Shown: positions 44,030 to 53,305 of the stretch, piece by piece
Numbering within the stretch: the stretch's first letter is position 1
Layout of the letters: each line of letters opens with the position of its first letter
From: Chitinophagaceae bacterium
Lineage (GTDB): Bacteria > Bacteroidota > Bacteroidia > Chitinophagales > Chitinophagaceae
DNA: 64,000 nt
Direction: 5' to 3'
Assembly (NCBI GenBank): GCA_003168265.1
Contig: PMSV01000013.1
Location: 47,155-111,154, forward strand
Program-made: the position numbers and the translations under genes
The notes under the pieces: model-generated
Told to the model about the DNA's origin: nothing
What the model saw: only the letters and a program-made list of their open reading frames with translations
The model's database searches: none

Positions 44030-44428
44030 CTAACTTAAAAAAAATTTATGCAAAATCCTATCTAGCATTTTAGGAGTCAAGGGCTTGGTTTCAAAACCAT
44101 TTAAACCGGAAATATTCATTGCCTTTTTTTTATCGTATGGATTCAGAGAAGTTGTCAGCATGATAATAATTGAATTTAGATTGGCCTCATTTGTCAATTT
44201 TCTGTATTCTTCGATAAATTCCCAGCCGTTCATTTTTGGCATATTGGCATCCAGAAAAATCAAGTCGGGAAACCTTTCAACAGATCGTAGGTAAGACAAT
44301 GCTTCAAAACTATTTTCTGCGATACTTATACCACTGACCAGGCTGGATTCTTCCAATACCAATTGATGAAAATAGTTATCATCCTGATCATCGTCAATCA
44401 GTAAAACAGAAATTGCATTTGCCCTCAT
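44030..44428 (-). CDS. receiver-only response regulator
   Basis: A 132-residue CheY-like receiver with no output domain, close to the Rcp1-type group. Acidic pocket Asp12-Asp14, phosphoacceptor Asp60 in LIFLDANMP, Thr92-Thr93 and Lys115 in ETKPLTP are all present. The ATG overlaps the stop of the upstream histidine kinase by 4 bp, so the two form a coupled pair. Output must be through protein-protein contact. Confidence 0.92.
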   Translation of the reverse strand: MRANAISVLLIDDDQDDNYFHQLVLEESSLVSGISIAENSFEALSYLRSVERFPDLIFLDANMPKMNGWEFIEEYRKLTNEANLNSIIIMLTTSLNPYDKKKAMNISGLNGFETKPLTPKMLDRILHKFFLS

Positions 44429-45945
44429 GCGGAAACATTTTTTTTGATGCTAAAATAAAATGTGGTGCCCTTGCCAAATTCAGAGCTAACCCGGATTTCG
44501 CCTCCATGCAATTCGACGATTTTTTTGCACTGTGCGAGTCCAATTCCAGTCCCCTGGTAATCGTTATTGGAATGGAGCCTTTGAAAAATGGTGAATATTC
44601 TGTCATAATACACTTCCTCAATACCAATCCCGTTATCCTTTACTGAAAAAACCCATTCTCCTGCATAGCTTGCTACTTCTATTTTAATGATAGTTGGAAT
44701 GTTTGCATGCCTAAATTTGATCGAATTGCTGATAAGGTTTTGAAAGAGCATCTTTATATCCTGGTAGGCGCTTATTACGGGAAGATTGTTAAATTCGATT
44801 ACAGCACTCGTCTGCTCTATTAAGGCCGCCATATCGCACATGATTTCTGAAATAAGCAAATTGCAATCGATGTCCTTTTTGGCCTTGACATAGCCTATCG
44901 TTGAATAATCCAGCAAATCCTTAATGAGCGATTGCATGCGCCTTGTTGCTTTCTCCATGGCGGCAAGGTACCTGAGTACATTTTCGTCCATAGACTGAGA
45001 ATATCTTTTTTGAAGAAGGCCGGAATAGTTGCTAATCGTCCTCAAGGGTTCCTGAAGGTCGTGTGAAGCGATATATGCAAATTGCCCAAGCTCATCGTTG
45101 GAAGATAAAAGCAGTTCTGTCATTTGGTTTACTGATTTTGCCACCTGTCCGATCTCATCATTTGAATAAACGATGGCACGGCTGTTCAGGTCACCCTGAG
45201 AAACTTTACTGGTGGCATTGACGATTGATTTCAGGCCCTTTGTCATAGACCTGGCGACGTAAATACTAAGCAGCAGCCCGGTTATTTCTACGGTCAACGC
45301 AACTGTAAATACCAACGATAAAATGACATTTTCAAGCCACCTGGACCCTTCACCCAGGGTGGAAGAAAATTTATTTTCAAGCATGGTAAGCTGGCGGTTA
45401 AGGGGGTCTATTTGAGAAAAGATGGAATCGAGCTTTTGCTTTGAAGGCGACCCTGTATTGATCTCTTTGTGAATTTCTTCCCCGAGAGAAATCAGGTTGA
45501 ATAGAAGAGAATCACCCTGTGTCCAGATGCCGATCGCCAGGCTCAGGTAATTCACATTGTGAAATCTTTTAAGCAGTTTGATAATGCCATCAATATCATC
45601 CGGATGAACAGCTCCTTCCTTGAAGCCCTGCCTGATTATTTCAATGTCGGGGTTTGGCTTGGCAAGTTCAATGCGTGCTTTATGATCACCGAGGGGTACA
45701 GCCAGCAAATGACTAAAAGCCATATAGTCTTCTTCATTCATCGTTCGATAATATTTCTCGAGCTGGTAAATACCATCTTTTTGAGCCTTGGACCATAATC
45801 CTTCTGCCCCAACCAGAGTACGTACGGAGGAGAGCGTATGCATCGAGAACCATAGCGTAAGCAATTCCGATATTATCAAAATTGCCATTATTGCTACAAT
45901 AAAGTAGAGTTTTTTAGAAATTGAAACATTTTTGAATTGCCACAT
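44425..45945 (-). CDS. membrane sensor histidine kinase
   Basis: A 506-residue kinase counted from ATG 45945 (the frame is open 8 codons further). TM1 is at ~11-35, an uncharacterised extracytoplasmic helical sensor domain at ~36-203, TM2 at ~204-229, HAMP at ~230-280, then HisKA with His295 in ASHDLQEPLRT, and a HATPase domain with NLISNSIKFRH, DNGIGIE and GTGIGLAQCKKIVE. The kinase core is the phytochrome-like type often paired with Rcp1-like receivers, as here. The sensor domain resembles four-helix sensors such as CHASE3 but I cannot assign it. Confidence 0.92.
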   Translation of the reverse strand: MWQFKNVSISKKLYFIVAIMAILIISELLTLWFSMHTLSSVRTLVGAEGLWSKAQKDGIYQLEKYYRTMNEEDYMAFSHLLAVPLGDHKARIELAKPNPDIEIIRQGFKEGAVHPDDIDGIIKLLKRFHNVNYLSLAIGIWTQGDSLLFNLISLGEEIHKEINTGSPSKQKLDSIFSQIDPLNRQLTMLENKFSSTLGEGSRWLENVILSLVFTVALTVEITGLLLSIYVARSMTKGLKSIVNATSKVSQGDLNSRAIVYSNDEIGQVAKSVNQMTELLLSSNDELGQFAYIASHDLQEPLRTISNYSGLLQKRYSQSMDENVLRYLAAMEKATRRMQSLIKDLLDYSTIGYVKAKKDIDCNLLISEIMCDMAALIEQTSAVIEFNNLPVISAYQDIKMLFQNLISNSIKFRHANIPTIIKIEVASYAGEWVFSVKDNGIGIEEVYYDRIFTIFQRLHSNNDYQGTGIGLAQCKKIVELHGGEIRVSSEFGKGTTFYFSIKKNVSA

Positions 45946-46516
45946 AATAAGGACTTTGGTTTGCGACAACCTAAAATACGCAACTGTTTAACGTTTCTTT
46001 TTTAAATGCTTAATTTTCAATGGTTTTCAGGTTAGTGGCTACTATGATATTTCACGGCAACCTATGCCTCTGCAACAGGATTTGGGATTATAAGGCAGTA
46101 ATTTACATTGGAGAAAATGCAAAAACAAAAAATTAATTTTCATGGGATTGGATGGATTTTTTGTTCCTTTAGGAAGGGATTTGAGAGGATCAGAGATCGA
46201 TTCGCGAGAAATTAATGATGCCCTTTGGACAATAGACGAGACCTTTCGTCCATGGATTCTTTTTTCCTCCGCTTATTAATTTAGGTTTATTATGCTTTTT
46301 TATTTGCAACTATTTATGAATTCCTAAAGGGAATTCATAAAAACTCATAAAGAATGATATAAAAATGAAAGGTTTAGCCAGCTATCAGATTGCTTGTCTT
46401 AGTTCCCCCGTGCTGCAATTAAATAATTTACCATAACAAGGTTTTTCCATATATTTAATTTTCCGCATTCCTAGAACAACTTCTCTCACCAAATTTCTAA
46501 CTTAAAACTTTATGTC
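45946..46516. other. 571-bp intergenic region without a supported gene
   Basis: A/T-rich DNA between the kinase start and a + strand secreted protein. The only structure seen is the inverted repeat at 46313-46341. No RNA gene was recognised. Confidence 0.6.
46313..46341. repeat. 12-bp perfect inverted repeat
   Basis: TTTATGAATTCC and its complement GGAATTCATAAA flank the 5-base loop TAAAG. No T-run follows on either strand. It is 175 bp upstream of the gene at 46517 and may be an operator or a small RNA stem. Confidence 0.6.
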
Positions 46517-47236
46517 ATGCGAAAATTGATTCTGCTCTGGTTATTTATTCCTTTGACAGGAATGAGCCAGCAAAAAAATGTTATTAATGCCACACGTTAT
46601 TTCCCGAAAATTGATAAAGTGGCGGAATTTGAAAAGGCCCTAGCTGCCCATGCCCAAAAATATCACTCTGGTGATTGGAAATGGCGGGTTTATGAGATAG
46701 AATCCGGGCCTGACGCCGGAGGTTACCATATCACTGAAGGGCCCATGTCCTGGGACGATGTTGACCATCGTGGCAACCTCGGAGCCGATCACATGGCTGA
46801 TTGGAATAAGAACGTAGCGATCTATCTCACTGATAAATTCGAATCCAGCTACGCCGTTTTTCAGGACTCTCTTAGTAGTGTGAAGATGACTGCATATGCC
46901 GACAAGATAAATATCACACATCTTTTCCCTAAAATCGGATGGGGCGGCAAGGTGGAAGATTTGCTAAAAACTTTAAAGAAAGTGTGGGTCTCTGATGGCG
47001 AATCTGTAGCAGTATATGCATCCTCATCTTCAGGCCCGGGCCAATATAGTATTGTGACAAGGTATACTCAGGGACTTAAAGAAAGAGAGGCAAATTTCCG
47101 CAAGCCGTTCAGGGAAAGATACGAAGGCGTCAACGGGCAATATGCTTATACGAATTATTTGGATAATGTCAGGGAATATTATAATGATGTCTGGAGCGAA
47201 TTGCTTTTTTATCGTGCTGACCTCAGTCCAAAATAA
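46517..47236 (+). CDS. secreted protein with two tandem ferredoxin-like (ABM-type) units
   Basis: A 239-residue protein with a signal peptide (about 1-18, ending GMSQ). The mature part seems to be an internal duplication: INATRYFPKIDKVAEFEKAL...YHITEG in the first half and INITHLFPKIGWGGKVEDLL...YSIVTRY in the second, as in dimeric alpha-beta barrel proteins fused in tandem. No catalytic residues are obvious. Function unknown. The next gene starts 34 bp downstream and may be cotranscribed. Confidence 0.72.
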   Translation: MRKLILLWLFIPLTGMSQQKNVINATRYFPKIDKVAEFEKALAAHAQKYHSGDWKWRVYEIESGPDAGGYHITEGPMSWDDVDHRGNLGADHMADWNKNVAIYLTDKFESSYAVFQDSLSSVKMTAYADKINITHLFPKIGWGGKVEDLLKTLKKVWVSDGESVAVYASSSSGPGQYSIVTRYTQGLKEREANFRKPFRERYEGVNGQYAYTNYLDNVREYYNDVWSELLFYRADLSPK

Positions 47237-47270
47237 TCCTAATCATCAAATAAATCAAAAACTATTCTAC

Positions 47271-47804
47271 ATGAAACGACTTATGTTCTTCTTTGCTGTA
47301 ACTATCTTTTTCAATGCGTGCAACAATGGTAAAAACGAAAATGCCAGTAATGAAAAAACTGATTCATCCGCCAGTTCAGTTTCACTTCCTTATACAGCTT
47401 CCTATTCCTCACAATTCAATGATAATGTTTCGGACTCTGATGTTCTGGTGGTAATGAACTCTTACAAGTATTGGGAAAGCGGTGATATGAAATTGGAAGC
47501 AGGGACCTATGCTGACAGTATCACCTTCCATTCATTTGATGGACTTAAATTTGTAGGGACAAATGCCGCCGCGATGGAATTATTTTCAAAACACAGGGAC
47601 AGTATCAGCACTGTGAAAATAGAGATGACTGCATGGGTCAAAAGCCATTCCTTAGATAAAAAAAGCGATTTTGTAAATGTATGGTATAAGGAAACCGACA
47701 CTTATAAGACAGGTAAAATTGATTCCGCCAATTACGAGGACATAAACGCGATTTACAAGGGGAAAATCGGATTTTATAGCCAGTACAGGCAGTCATTGAA
47801 GTAA
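47271..47804 (+). CDS. NTF2-like lipoprotein
   Basis: A 177-residue lipoprotein (lipobox-like FFNACNNG, Cys16) with an NTF2-like core: VLVVMNSYKYWESGDMKLE helix, TYADSITFHSFDG strands, then AAMELFSKHRDS. The frame is open to 47142, but that overlaps the previous gene; ATG 47271 starts a proper signal peptide. A Ser/Asn-rich linker follows the Cys. A strong terminator closes the unit. Confidence 0.78.
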   Translation: MKRLMFFFAVTIFFNACNNGKNENASNEKTDSSASSVSLPYTASYSSQFNDNVSDSDVLVVMNSYKYWESGDMKLEAGTYADSITFHSFDGLKFVGTNAAAMELFSKHRDSISTVKIEMTAWVKSHSLDKKSDFVNVWYKETDTYKTGKIDSANYEDINAIYKGKIGFYSQYRQSLK

Positions 47805-47832
47805 ATACCGCAATCGCTTATTTAGGTCATAG

Positions 47833-47860
47833 AGCAGGGTGAATAGCCCTGCTTTTTTTT
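47833..47860 (+). terminator. Rho-independent terminator
   Basis: A 7-bp stem AGCAGGG / CCCTGCT with a 7-base loop followed by seven or eight T. It lies 28 bp after the NTF2-like lipoprotein stop. Confidence 0.92.
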
Positions 47861-48025
47861 GCCCTCATCTGGGATAAAAACTTCCTAATATTGGGTAAAA
47901 TACTTTTGAGAATGTTCAAAGCTACATTGTAAACCAACCCGACCCTCATTTCAATCTAAACAATTACCCCTTTTCTCCCTTTCCTCCGTCTTTAATAGTC
48001 GGCCAATAGCTGATAGATTGGTATT

Positions 48026-50362
48026 ATGCTCAGACCAAAATGGCTCCTGCTAAGTGTTTTGTTGATTTCCAACCTATTTGTAATTGATTTCCAGGCCTTA
48101 TGCCAGGATTATAAGAACCCGAATTTACCGATTGATACACGAGTAAAGGACCTTTTAGGGTGGATGACGCTCGATGAAAAGGTAGCTCAACTGAGGAGCA
48201 CCTGGTCGTTGGTGCCGCGGGTGAATGAGGAGCTGATTCATAATCCTAAAAAGATGGATTCTCTTTATGGCGCAGGGCTAGGGTTGATCAACCCGGATTT
48301 TGAGAATACGGTCGAACAACAGGTTTCTTTACGCAATGAAATCCAACATTATTTCAGGACCAAGACGAGGCTGGGGATCCCGGTGATATTTTTAGATGAA
48401 TCACACCATGGATTACTGGCACAGCAGGCGGATGTTTTTCCGACTTCGATTGGGCTGGGGTGTAGCTGGGATACTTCGCTGGTTGAGCGGGTATATACTT
48501 ACGTGTCGGCGCAGGCTTCTTCGAGGGGAACCTCGATGGTGTTGGCACCCGTGATCGATGTTGCGCGTGATCCTCGCTGGGGCCGGACGGGGGAGACTTT
48601 CGGAGAAGATCCCTATTTATGCGGGCTGATGGGATCGGCTGTGGTTCGCGGATTCCAGGGCTCCAGTACGGGCGATATTTTGAAAGATCATGTAGCGGCT
48701 ACACTGAAGCATTTTACGGGACATGGCGAGAGCCTGGGCGGGATTAACCAGGGCCCTGCTGACTACCCGGAACGGGTGCTACGTTCCTTCCATATGGAAC
48801 CATTTAGATTGGCGATTTTGCGGGTACAACCTGCGGGCCTGATGCCTGCCTATGTAGAGATCGACGGCATTCCCTGTCATGGGAATGAATGGCTTTTGAA
48901 ACAAGTGCTAAGAAAGGAATGGGGTTTTAAGGGCGTGGTGGTGAGCGACTGGTGGGCGATTGACCAGCTTTTTCAGAAACATATGGTGGCTTCGGATAGA
49001 AGGGATGCTGCCTTGCAGGCTTTTCGGGCAGGCGTGACCGTGGATTTGCCGATGGGTAAAAATTACCAGGAGCTGGTGGGGCTATTGAAGGAAGGTAAGA
49101 TTTCGGTGGCGGCCATTGACGAGGCAGTCGCTTATTTGCTTAGGCTGAAATTCAAATTGGGCCTATTTGATCAGTCCGATACGATCAGCCTGCAAAAGGC
49201 CCGTCAGGAGATCAACCGGCCGGAAGGCCGGTACCTAGCCCTGGAAGCAGCAAAGAAATCTATGGTATTGCTGAAGAATAATTTTCATATTCTTCCACTG
49301 GATAGAAATAAAATCAAAAAAATCGCTGTGGTGGGTCCCTGCGCTGGCGTGAACTATACTGGTGATTATTCGGGTATTCCGATTCATAATGTTTCGATAC
49401 TGGAAGGTATTTGGGATGAATTCCCTGGCAAGGTGGTCTATGCGAAGGGTGTCTCGCTTTCTCAAAACGGCGATTCAATCAGTTATAATAATTACCAGAA
49501 TTCGGGTTTGATCGTGGCTCCGGATCCAGCGGAGAATAAAAGTATGATCGATAGTGCAGTTGAGGTTGCGAAAGATGCGGATGTGATTGTCTGCGCGGTT
49601 GGGGAGAATGAGCAGTATTCGAGAGAGGCTGAAGGTGATGACCATATGGGCGATGAATCGAAACTGGAACTGCCAGCGAACCAGGACGAGCTGGTGAAGG
49701 CTCTGATTGCAACGGGTAAACCGGTTATCGTCTATCTGATGCATGGACGTCCCCGCGGGATCGGTTATATCTCTCAATATGCGAACGCGATTATTGACGG
49801 ATGGTTTACAGGTGAGGAATCGGGTCATGCTTTTGCGAAAATTTTATTTGGCGATGCCTGTCCTTCGGGCAAGCTGACGATCAGCATTCCCTATTCGGCG
49901 GGCCAGTTGCCGATTTACTATAACAGGAAGCCAAGCGAACATTTCTACGCTTATGTCCAGGAGAAGAAAACACCGATCTATGCTTTCGGCTATGGATTGA
50001 GCTATACCAGTTTTTCCTATAGCCATTTGAGGGTGGAGGCGGTTCATGGTAGGAGTGCCGTGGTCGCCCATGTTTCAGTTGATGTGACCAATACCGGTGC
50101 TGTGGCGGGGGACGAGATCGTGGAGCTTTATATTCATCAGAAAGTGGCCAGTGTGACGAGACCGGTGAAGGAGTTGAAGGATTTTTCGCGAGTAAGTATT
50201 GGCGTTGGGGAGACAAGGAAGGTGGAATTTGATATCACGATTGATAAACTGAGTTATTGGAACAGGGCCATGCAATTTGTGGCCGATCCGGGGATCTTCG
50301 AGATCATGGTGGGCGGGAGTTCGACGGATTTGCAGAAGGCGGATTTTGATTATAAGCCTTAA
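48026..50362 (+). CDS. secreted GH3 beta-glycosidase
   Basis: A 778-residue glycoside hydrolase family 3 enzyme, likely exported (signal segment about 1-27). The N-terminal barrel shows DLLGWMTLDEKVAQL, the substrate-site KHFTGHGESLGG, and the nucleophile Asp308 in VVVSDWWAID. The alpha/beta sandwich domain carries LLKNNFHILPL and VGENEQYSREAEGD, where the acid/base Glu is expected, and a C-terminal fibronectin-III-like domain with GYGLSYTSFSYS and NTGAVAGDE. Substrate is probably a beta-glucoside or beta-xyloside. It heads an operon with the next two genes. Confidence 0.94.
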   Translation: MLRPKWLLLSVLLISNLFVIDFQALCQDYKNPNLPIDTRVKDLLGWMTLDEKVAQLRSTWSLVPRVNEELIHNPKKMDSLYGAGLGLINPDFENTVEQQVSLRNEIQHYFRTKTRLGIPVIFLDESHHGLLAQQADVFPTSIGLGCSWDTSLVERVYTYVSAQASSRGTSMVLAPVIDVARDPRWGRTGETFGEDPYLCGLMGSAVVRGFQGSSTGDILKDHVAATLKHFTGHGESLGGINQGPADYPERVLRSFHMEPFRLAILRVQPAGLMPAYVEIDGIPCHGNEWLLKQVLRKEWGFKGVVVSDWWAIDQLFQKHMVASDRRDAALQAFRAGVTVDLPMGKNYQELVGLLKEGKISVAAIDEAVAYLLRLKFKLGLFDQSDTISLQKARQEINRPEGRYLALEAAKKSMVLLKNNFHILPLDRNKIKKIAVVGPCAGVNYTGDYSGIPIHNVSILEGIWDEFPGKVVYAKGVSLSQNGDSISYNNYQNSGLIVAPDPAENKSMIDSAVEVAKDADVIVCAVGENEQYSREAEGDDHMGDESKLELPANQDELVKALIATGKPVIVYLMHGRPRGIGYISQYANAIIDGWFTGEESGHAFAKILFGDACPSGKLTISIPYSAGQLPIYYNRKPSEHFYAYVQEKKTPIYAFGYGLSYTSFSYSHLRVEAVHGRSAVVAHVSVDVTNTGAVAGDEIVELYIHQKVASVTRPVKELKDFSRVSIGVGETRKVEFDITIDKLSYWNRAMQFVADPGIFEIMVGGSSTDLQKADFDYKP

Positions 50363-50381
50363 AGATTTAAAAAAATACAAA

Positions 50382-50900
50382 ATGATACAAGTAGTAATTC
50401 GCCGTCTGGAACCGGCCTTGGGATTGACCCTGGGATTTATGCTCTTTTCTGGCTTAAGCTTCGCGCAACAGGCTAATTTTTCGGGTGATTGGAAACTAAA
50501 AGAAACTCAATATGTCGAGGGCAACCGCTATGGCAATGCCATGGCTAAGAGCATTGGGATTAAGCAGGATTCGGATTCGTTTTGGCTTAACCGGGCATTT
50601 GACGATGGAAAGGGGAATCTTACTCCTATACAAGAGACTCTGGCTCAGAATGGGAAACAGACTTCAAGAGTAACAATTAAGTCTAAGCGGAAGAAAGTGC
50701 TCACTCTTGCGTGGGCTGCTGATAAGGAGAGTTTTGTGATTACGATTGTTACCTATGCGCCTTCGGATGATTCGAAGATGGATTTCAGGGATACGGACAC
50801 CTATAGTTTGGATGCATCAGGAGGACTGACGGTTGATCATAAGAGCGAAAATTTCACCAATAGCGATAATTATGAATGCAAGGGGATTTATCAGAAATAA
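50382..50900 (+). CDS. secreted small beta-rich protein, unknown function
   Basis: A 172-residue protein starting at ATG 50382, 20 bp after the GH3 stop. It has a signal peptide (about 1-29, ending LSFAQ) and alternating beta-strand sequence beginning FSGDWKLKETQY, with a VTIKSKRKKVLTLAW strand and a DTDTYSLDASGGLTV hairpin, as in lipocalin-like proteins. I do not recognise the family. Its 3' end overlaps the GH65-like gene by 29 bp, which ties it to the glycan operon. Confidence 0.75.
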   Translation: MIQVVIRRLEPALGLTLGFMLFSGLSFAQQANFSGDWKLKETQYVEGNRYGNAMAKSIGIKQDSDSFWLNRAFDDGKGNLTPIQETLAQNGKQTSRVTIKSKRKKVLTLAWAADKESFVITIVTYAPSDDSKMDFRDTDTYSLDASGGLTVDHKSENFTNSDNYECKGIYQK

Positions 50901-52926
50901 AAGAGGCTTGCGGGTTTGGATTTTTGCAATGCTATTGTTGTCAGGGTATTTTGGATTCGGGCAGGATGGCTGGACGATCAGCACGGCTGATTTTAGAAAC
51001 TACCATGCGCCGACCCTGGCGAACGGAATGATCGGAATTACGCCGTCCCTGAAAACGATGCAGGTGGAGCGCGTGATGCTTAACGGTGTCTATGACCGTT
51101 ATGGCAGTTGGGGAGACGGTATCGAGAATATTGTGCAGGGGATTGATTTTTTGAATCTGGATTTGCAGATGGATTCGGGGACATGGCTGAGTGCTGTTCC
51201 TATTGAGTCCCTGAGCGGATGGGAACAGTCACTGGACCTCCGCGAGGCTTACCTACACACTCATTTTGTTTATGAAGGCAAACTGGATATTCAATATAGT
51301 TTCTATGCCCTTCGCGGACTTCCTTATAATGGATTGCTGACGGTTGAGCTGAGGGCGCTTAAGGATGCGGATATCCATGTGATCAATGTGTTTAAGGGCT
51401 CGCCTTCGGCCCGGATCTATGCCGTGAAACAGGAAAAGATTGCCCGTGTAATTCCACTGGGATCGGTGCTGGCTTCTTCTCCAACGGGCAAGGTGGTGCT
51501 GGCTGCGGCGACGACATTTTTATTTGAGGCTAGTGGTTCTTCAGCACCAGCGGTTACGGGTCTTTGTGATCCGATGAACAATAGCCGGGGATTTGTAAAG
51601 CATTTGAAACAAGGTGAGACATTTCGTTTTGCGCTGAGCGGTGCGGAATGTGCGAGCTCTCAGTTTCCTGATCCGAAGAATGAGGCGAAGCGATTTGCAC
51701 TTGCGGGTCATTTGCAGGGTGTAGCTGCGATGATTCAGCATCATAGGGAGAACTGGGCGAAACTCTGGAGTTCGGATATTGAAATATCGGGCGACTTTGA
51801 GGCCCAGCAAGTGGTACGCGTCGGACTTTATAATTTATACTCGAATGTGAGAGAGGGCACGGGGCTTAGTATGAGCCCGATGGGGCTTTCGAGCGCGGAT
51901 TATAACGGGCACATTTTCTGGGACTGTGAGATCTGGATGTTTCCCGTTATCCTTGTCATGCATCCGGAAATGGCGAAGTCGATCCTGGATTACCGTTTCA
52001 AACACTTAGAACAGGCGAAACAAAACGCGGTGGCCAATGGTTACAGGGGCGCAATGTTTCCCTGGGAGTCTGCCGGAGACGGAACCGAGGAAACGCCGGT
52101 CTGGGCATTGACGGGGCCTTTTGAACATCACATTACTGCGGATATTGGGATTGCCTGCTGGAATTATTTTCTTGTCTCTCGAGATACGGCCTGGCTAAAG
52201 GAGAAAGGATTTCCGATCCTTAGCTCTGTAGCAGATTTTTGGGTGAGCCGGTCGAGCCGGAATCAGAAGGGTGAATACGAGATCAAGAATGTGGTTTGTG
52301 CCGATGAATATGCGGAGAACGTGAATAATAATGCTTTTACGAATGGAGCCGCGAAAGTGGTATTACGAGATGCTGTTCGCGCCGCCGGGGTCTTGCACTC
52401 GAAAGTAGGTGAAGGCTGGAAGGAGGTGGCGGCTGGGATTCCATTGCGGTTTTTTGCAGATAGTGTAATTAAAGAATATGAGAATTATGATGGACGGACG
52501 ATCAAGCAGGCGGATGCCAACCTGCTTTCTTATCCGCTGAACCTGTTTTCGCCTAAGGAGAGCAGGCTGGCACTGGAATACTATACACTACGCGTTGACA
52601 AGGCGCATGGACCGGCCATGACTTTCGGAATTTTTAGTGTGATTGCTTCGAGGATTGGCGAGCCGGGCAACGCGCTCGATTATTTGAAGATGGCCTATAA
52701 GCCGAATATGAGGCCGCCTTTTTTTGGGTTTGCGGAGACAGCGGACCCGAATGATAAGCCTTATTTCAACACGGGAGCAGGCGCGATATTGCAGGCCGCG
52801 CTATTTGGATTTGGTGGGTTGGAGATTGGGGAGAGGGGGGTAGTGAGGAGGGCAGTGAAACTGCCGGAGGGTTGGAAGACTGTGAGGGTGAAGGTGGAGG
52901 GGAGAGAGTTTAGGGTGCGGGAATGA
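50872..52926 (+). CDS. secreted GH65-like (alpha/alpha)6 glycosidase
   Basis: A 684-residue protein from ATG 50872, with a signal peptide (about 1-31, ending YFGFGQ). It resembles the GH65 group that includes trehalose/kojibiose phosphorylases and protein-glucosylgalactosylhydroxylysine glucosidase: an N-terminal beta-sandwich (HAPTLANGMIGITPS at the start), then a helical barrel with NGHIFWDCEIWMFPV and ADEYAENVNNNAFTNGAA. Whether it is a hydrolase or a phosphorylase is not clear by eye; the secreted location favours a hydrolase. The frame is open to 50833, but the later ATG gives a clean signal peptide. Confidence 0.85.
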   Translation: MNARGFIRNKRGLRVWIFAMLLLSGYFGFGQDGWTISTADFRNYHAPTLANGMIGITPSLKTMQVERVMLNGVYDRYGSWGDGIENIVQGIDFLNLDLQMDSGTWLSAVPIESLSGWEQSLDLREAYLHTHFVYEGKLDIQYSFYALRGLPYNGLLTVELRALKDADIHVINVFKGSPSARIYAVKQEKIARVIPLGSVLASSPTGKVVLAAATTFLFEASGSSAPAVTGLCDPMNNSRGFVKHLKQGETFRFALSGAECASSQFPDPKNEAKRFALAGHLQGVAAMIQHHRENWAKLWSSDIEISGDFEAQQVVRVGLYNLYSNVREGTGLSMSPMGLSSADYNGHIFWDCEIWMFPVILVMHPEMAKSILDYRFKHLEQAKQNAVANGYRGAMFPWESAGDGTEETPVWALTGPFEHHITADIGIACWNYFLVSRDTAWLKEKGFPILSSVADFWVSRSSRNQKGEYEIKNVVCADEYAENVNNNAFTNGAAKVVLRDAVRAAGVLHSKVGEGWKEVAAGIPLRFFADSVIKEYENYDGRTIKQADANLLSYPLNLFSPKESRLALEYYTLRVDKAHGPAMTFGIFSVIASRIGEPGNALDYLKMAYKPNMRPPFFGFAETADPNDKPYFNTGAGAILQAALFGFGGLEIGERGVVRRAVKLPEGWKTVRVKVEGREFRVRE

Positions 52927-53005
52927 GGGAGGGGCCCTACAGTAAAGCTTGAGGTGATGGTGGAGGAATATAGTGCCTGTGTAGAGGGTGGTTTATATTG
53001 AAAAA

Positions 53006-53305
53006 TTAAAATTCTTTCGGCTCTCTACTGGTATGCCTTATTCGGAGAATCCTGACTCTATGCGGTTCAATGTAATAAGCTATTCTTAAGCGATGTAGCT
53101 CAAATGCTCTGAAAAATCCGTCATTGCTTAATTTATATTTGTCGAGGGGGAACATTTCGGGATTGGAGGGAAGCGATTCTATTTTCTTAATGATATCAAG
53201 TCGCACTTTCTCAGCATTCTGAACGGAATTTTTAGCAATATATTCAATAGCGACCCCAAATTGATTTAAAGCCATCTTGTCCCAACTGATGATCCTATTT
53301 TCCAT
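53006..53305 (-). CDS. ParE/RelE-family toxin
   Basis: A 99-residue basic protein of the ParE/RelE superfamily: N-terminal helix WDKMALNQFGVAIEYIAKNS, then SNPEMFPLDKYKLSNDG, the FRAFELHRLRIAYYIE strands, and a C-terminal VRILRIRHTSREP. It overlaps the antitoxin stop by 11 bp in the usual antitoxin-first order. ParE relatives inhibit gyrase and RelE relatives cleave mRNA; which applies is unknown. Confidence 0.85.
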   Translation of the reverse strand: MENRIISWDKMALNQFGVAIEYIAKNSVQNAEKVRLDIIKKIESLPSNPEMFPLDKYKLSNDGFFRAFELHRLRIAYYIEPHRVRILRIRHTSREPKEF

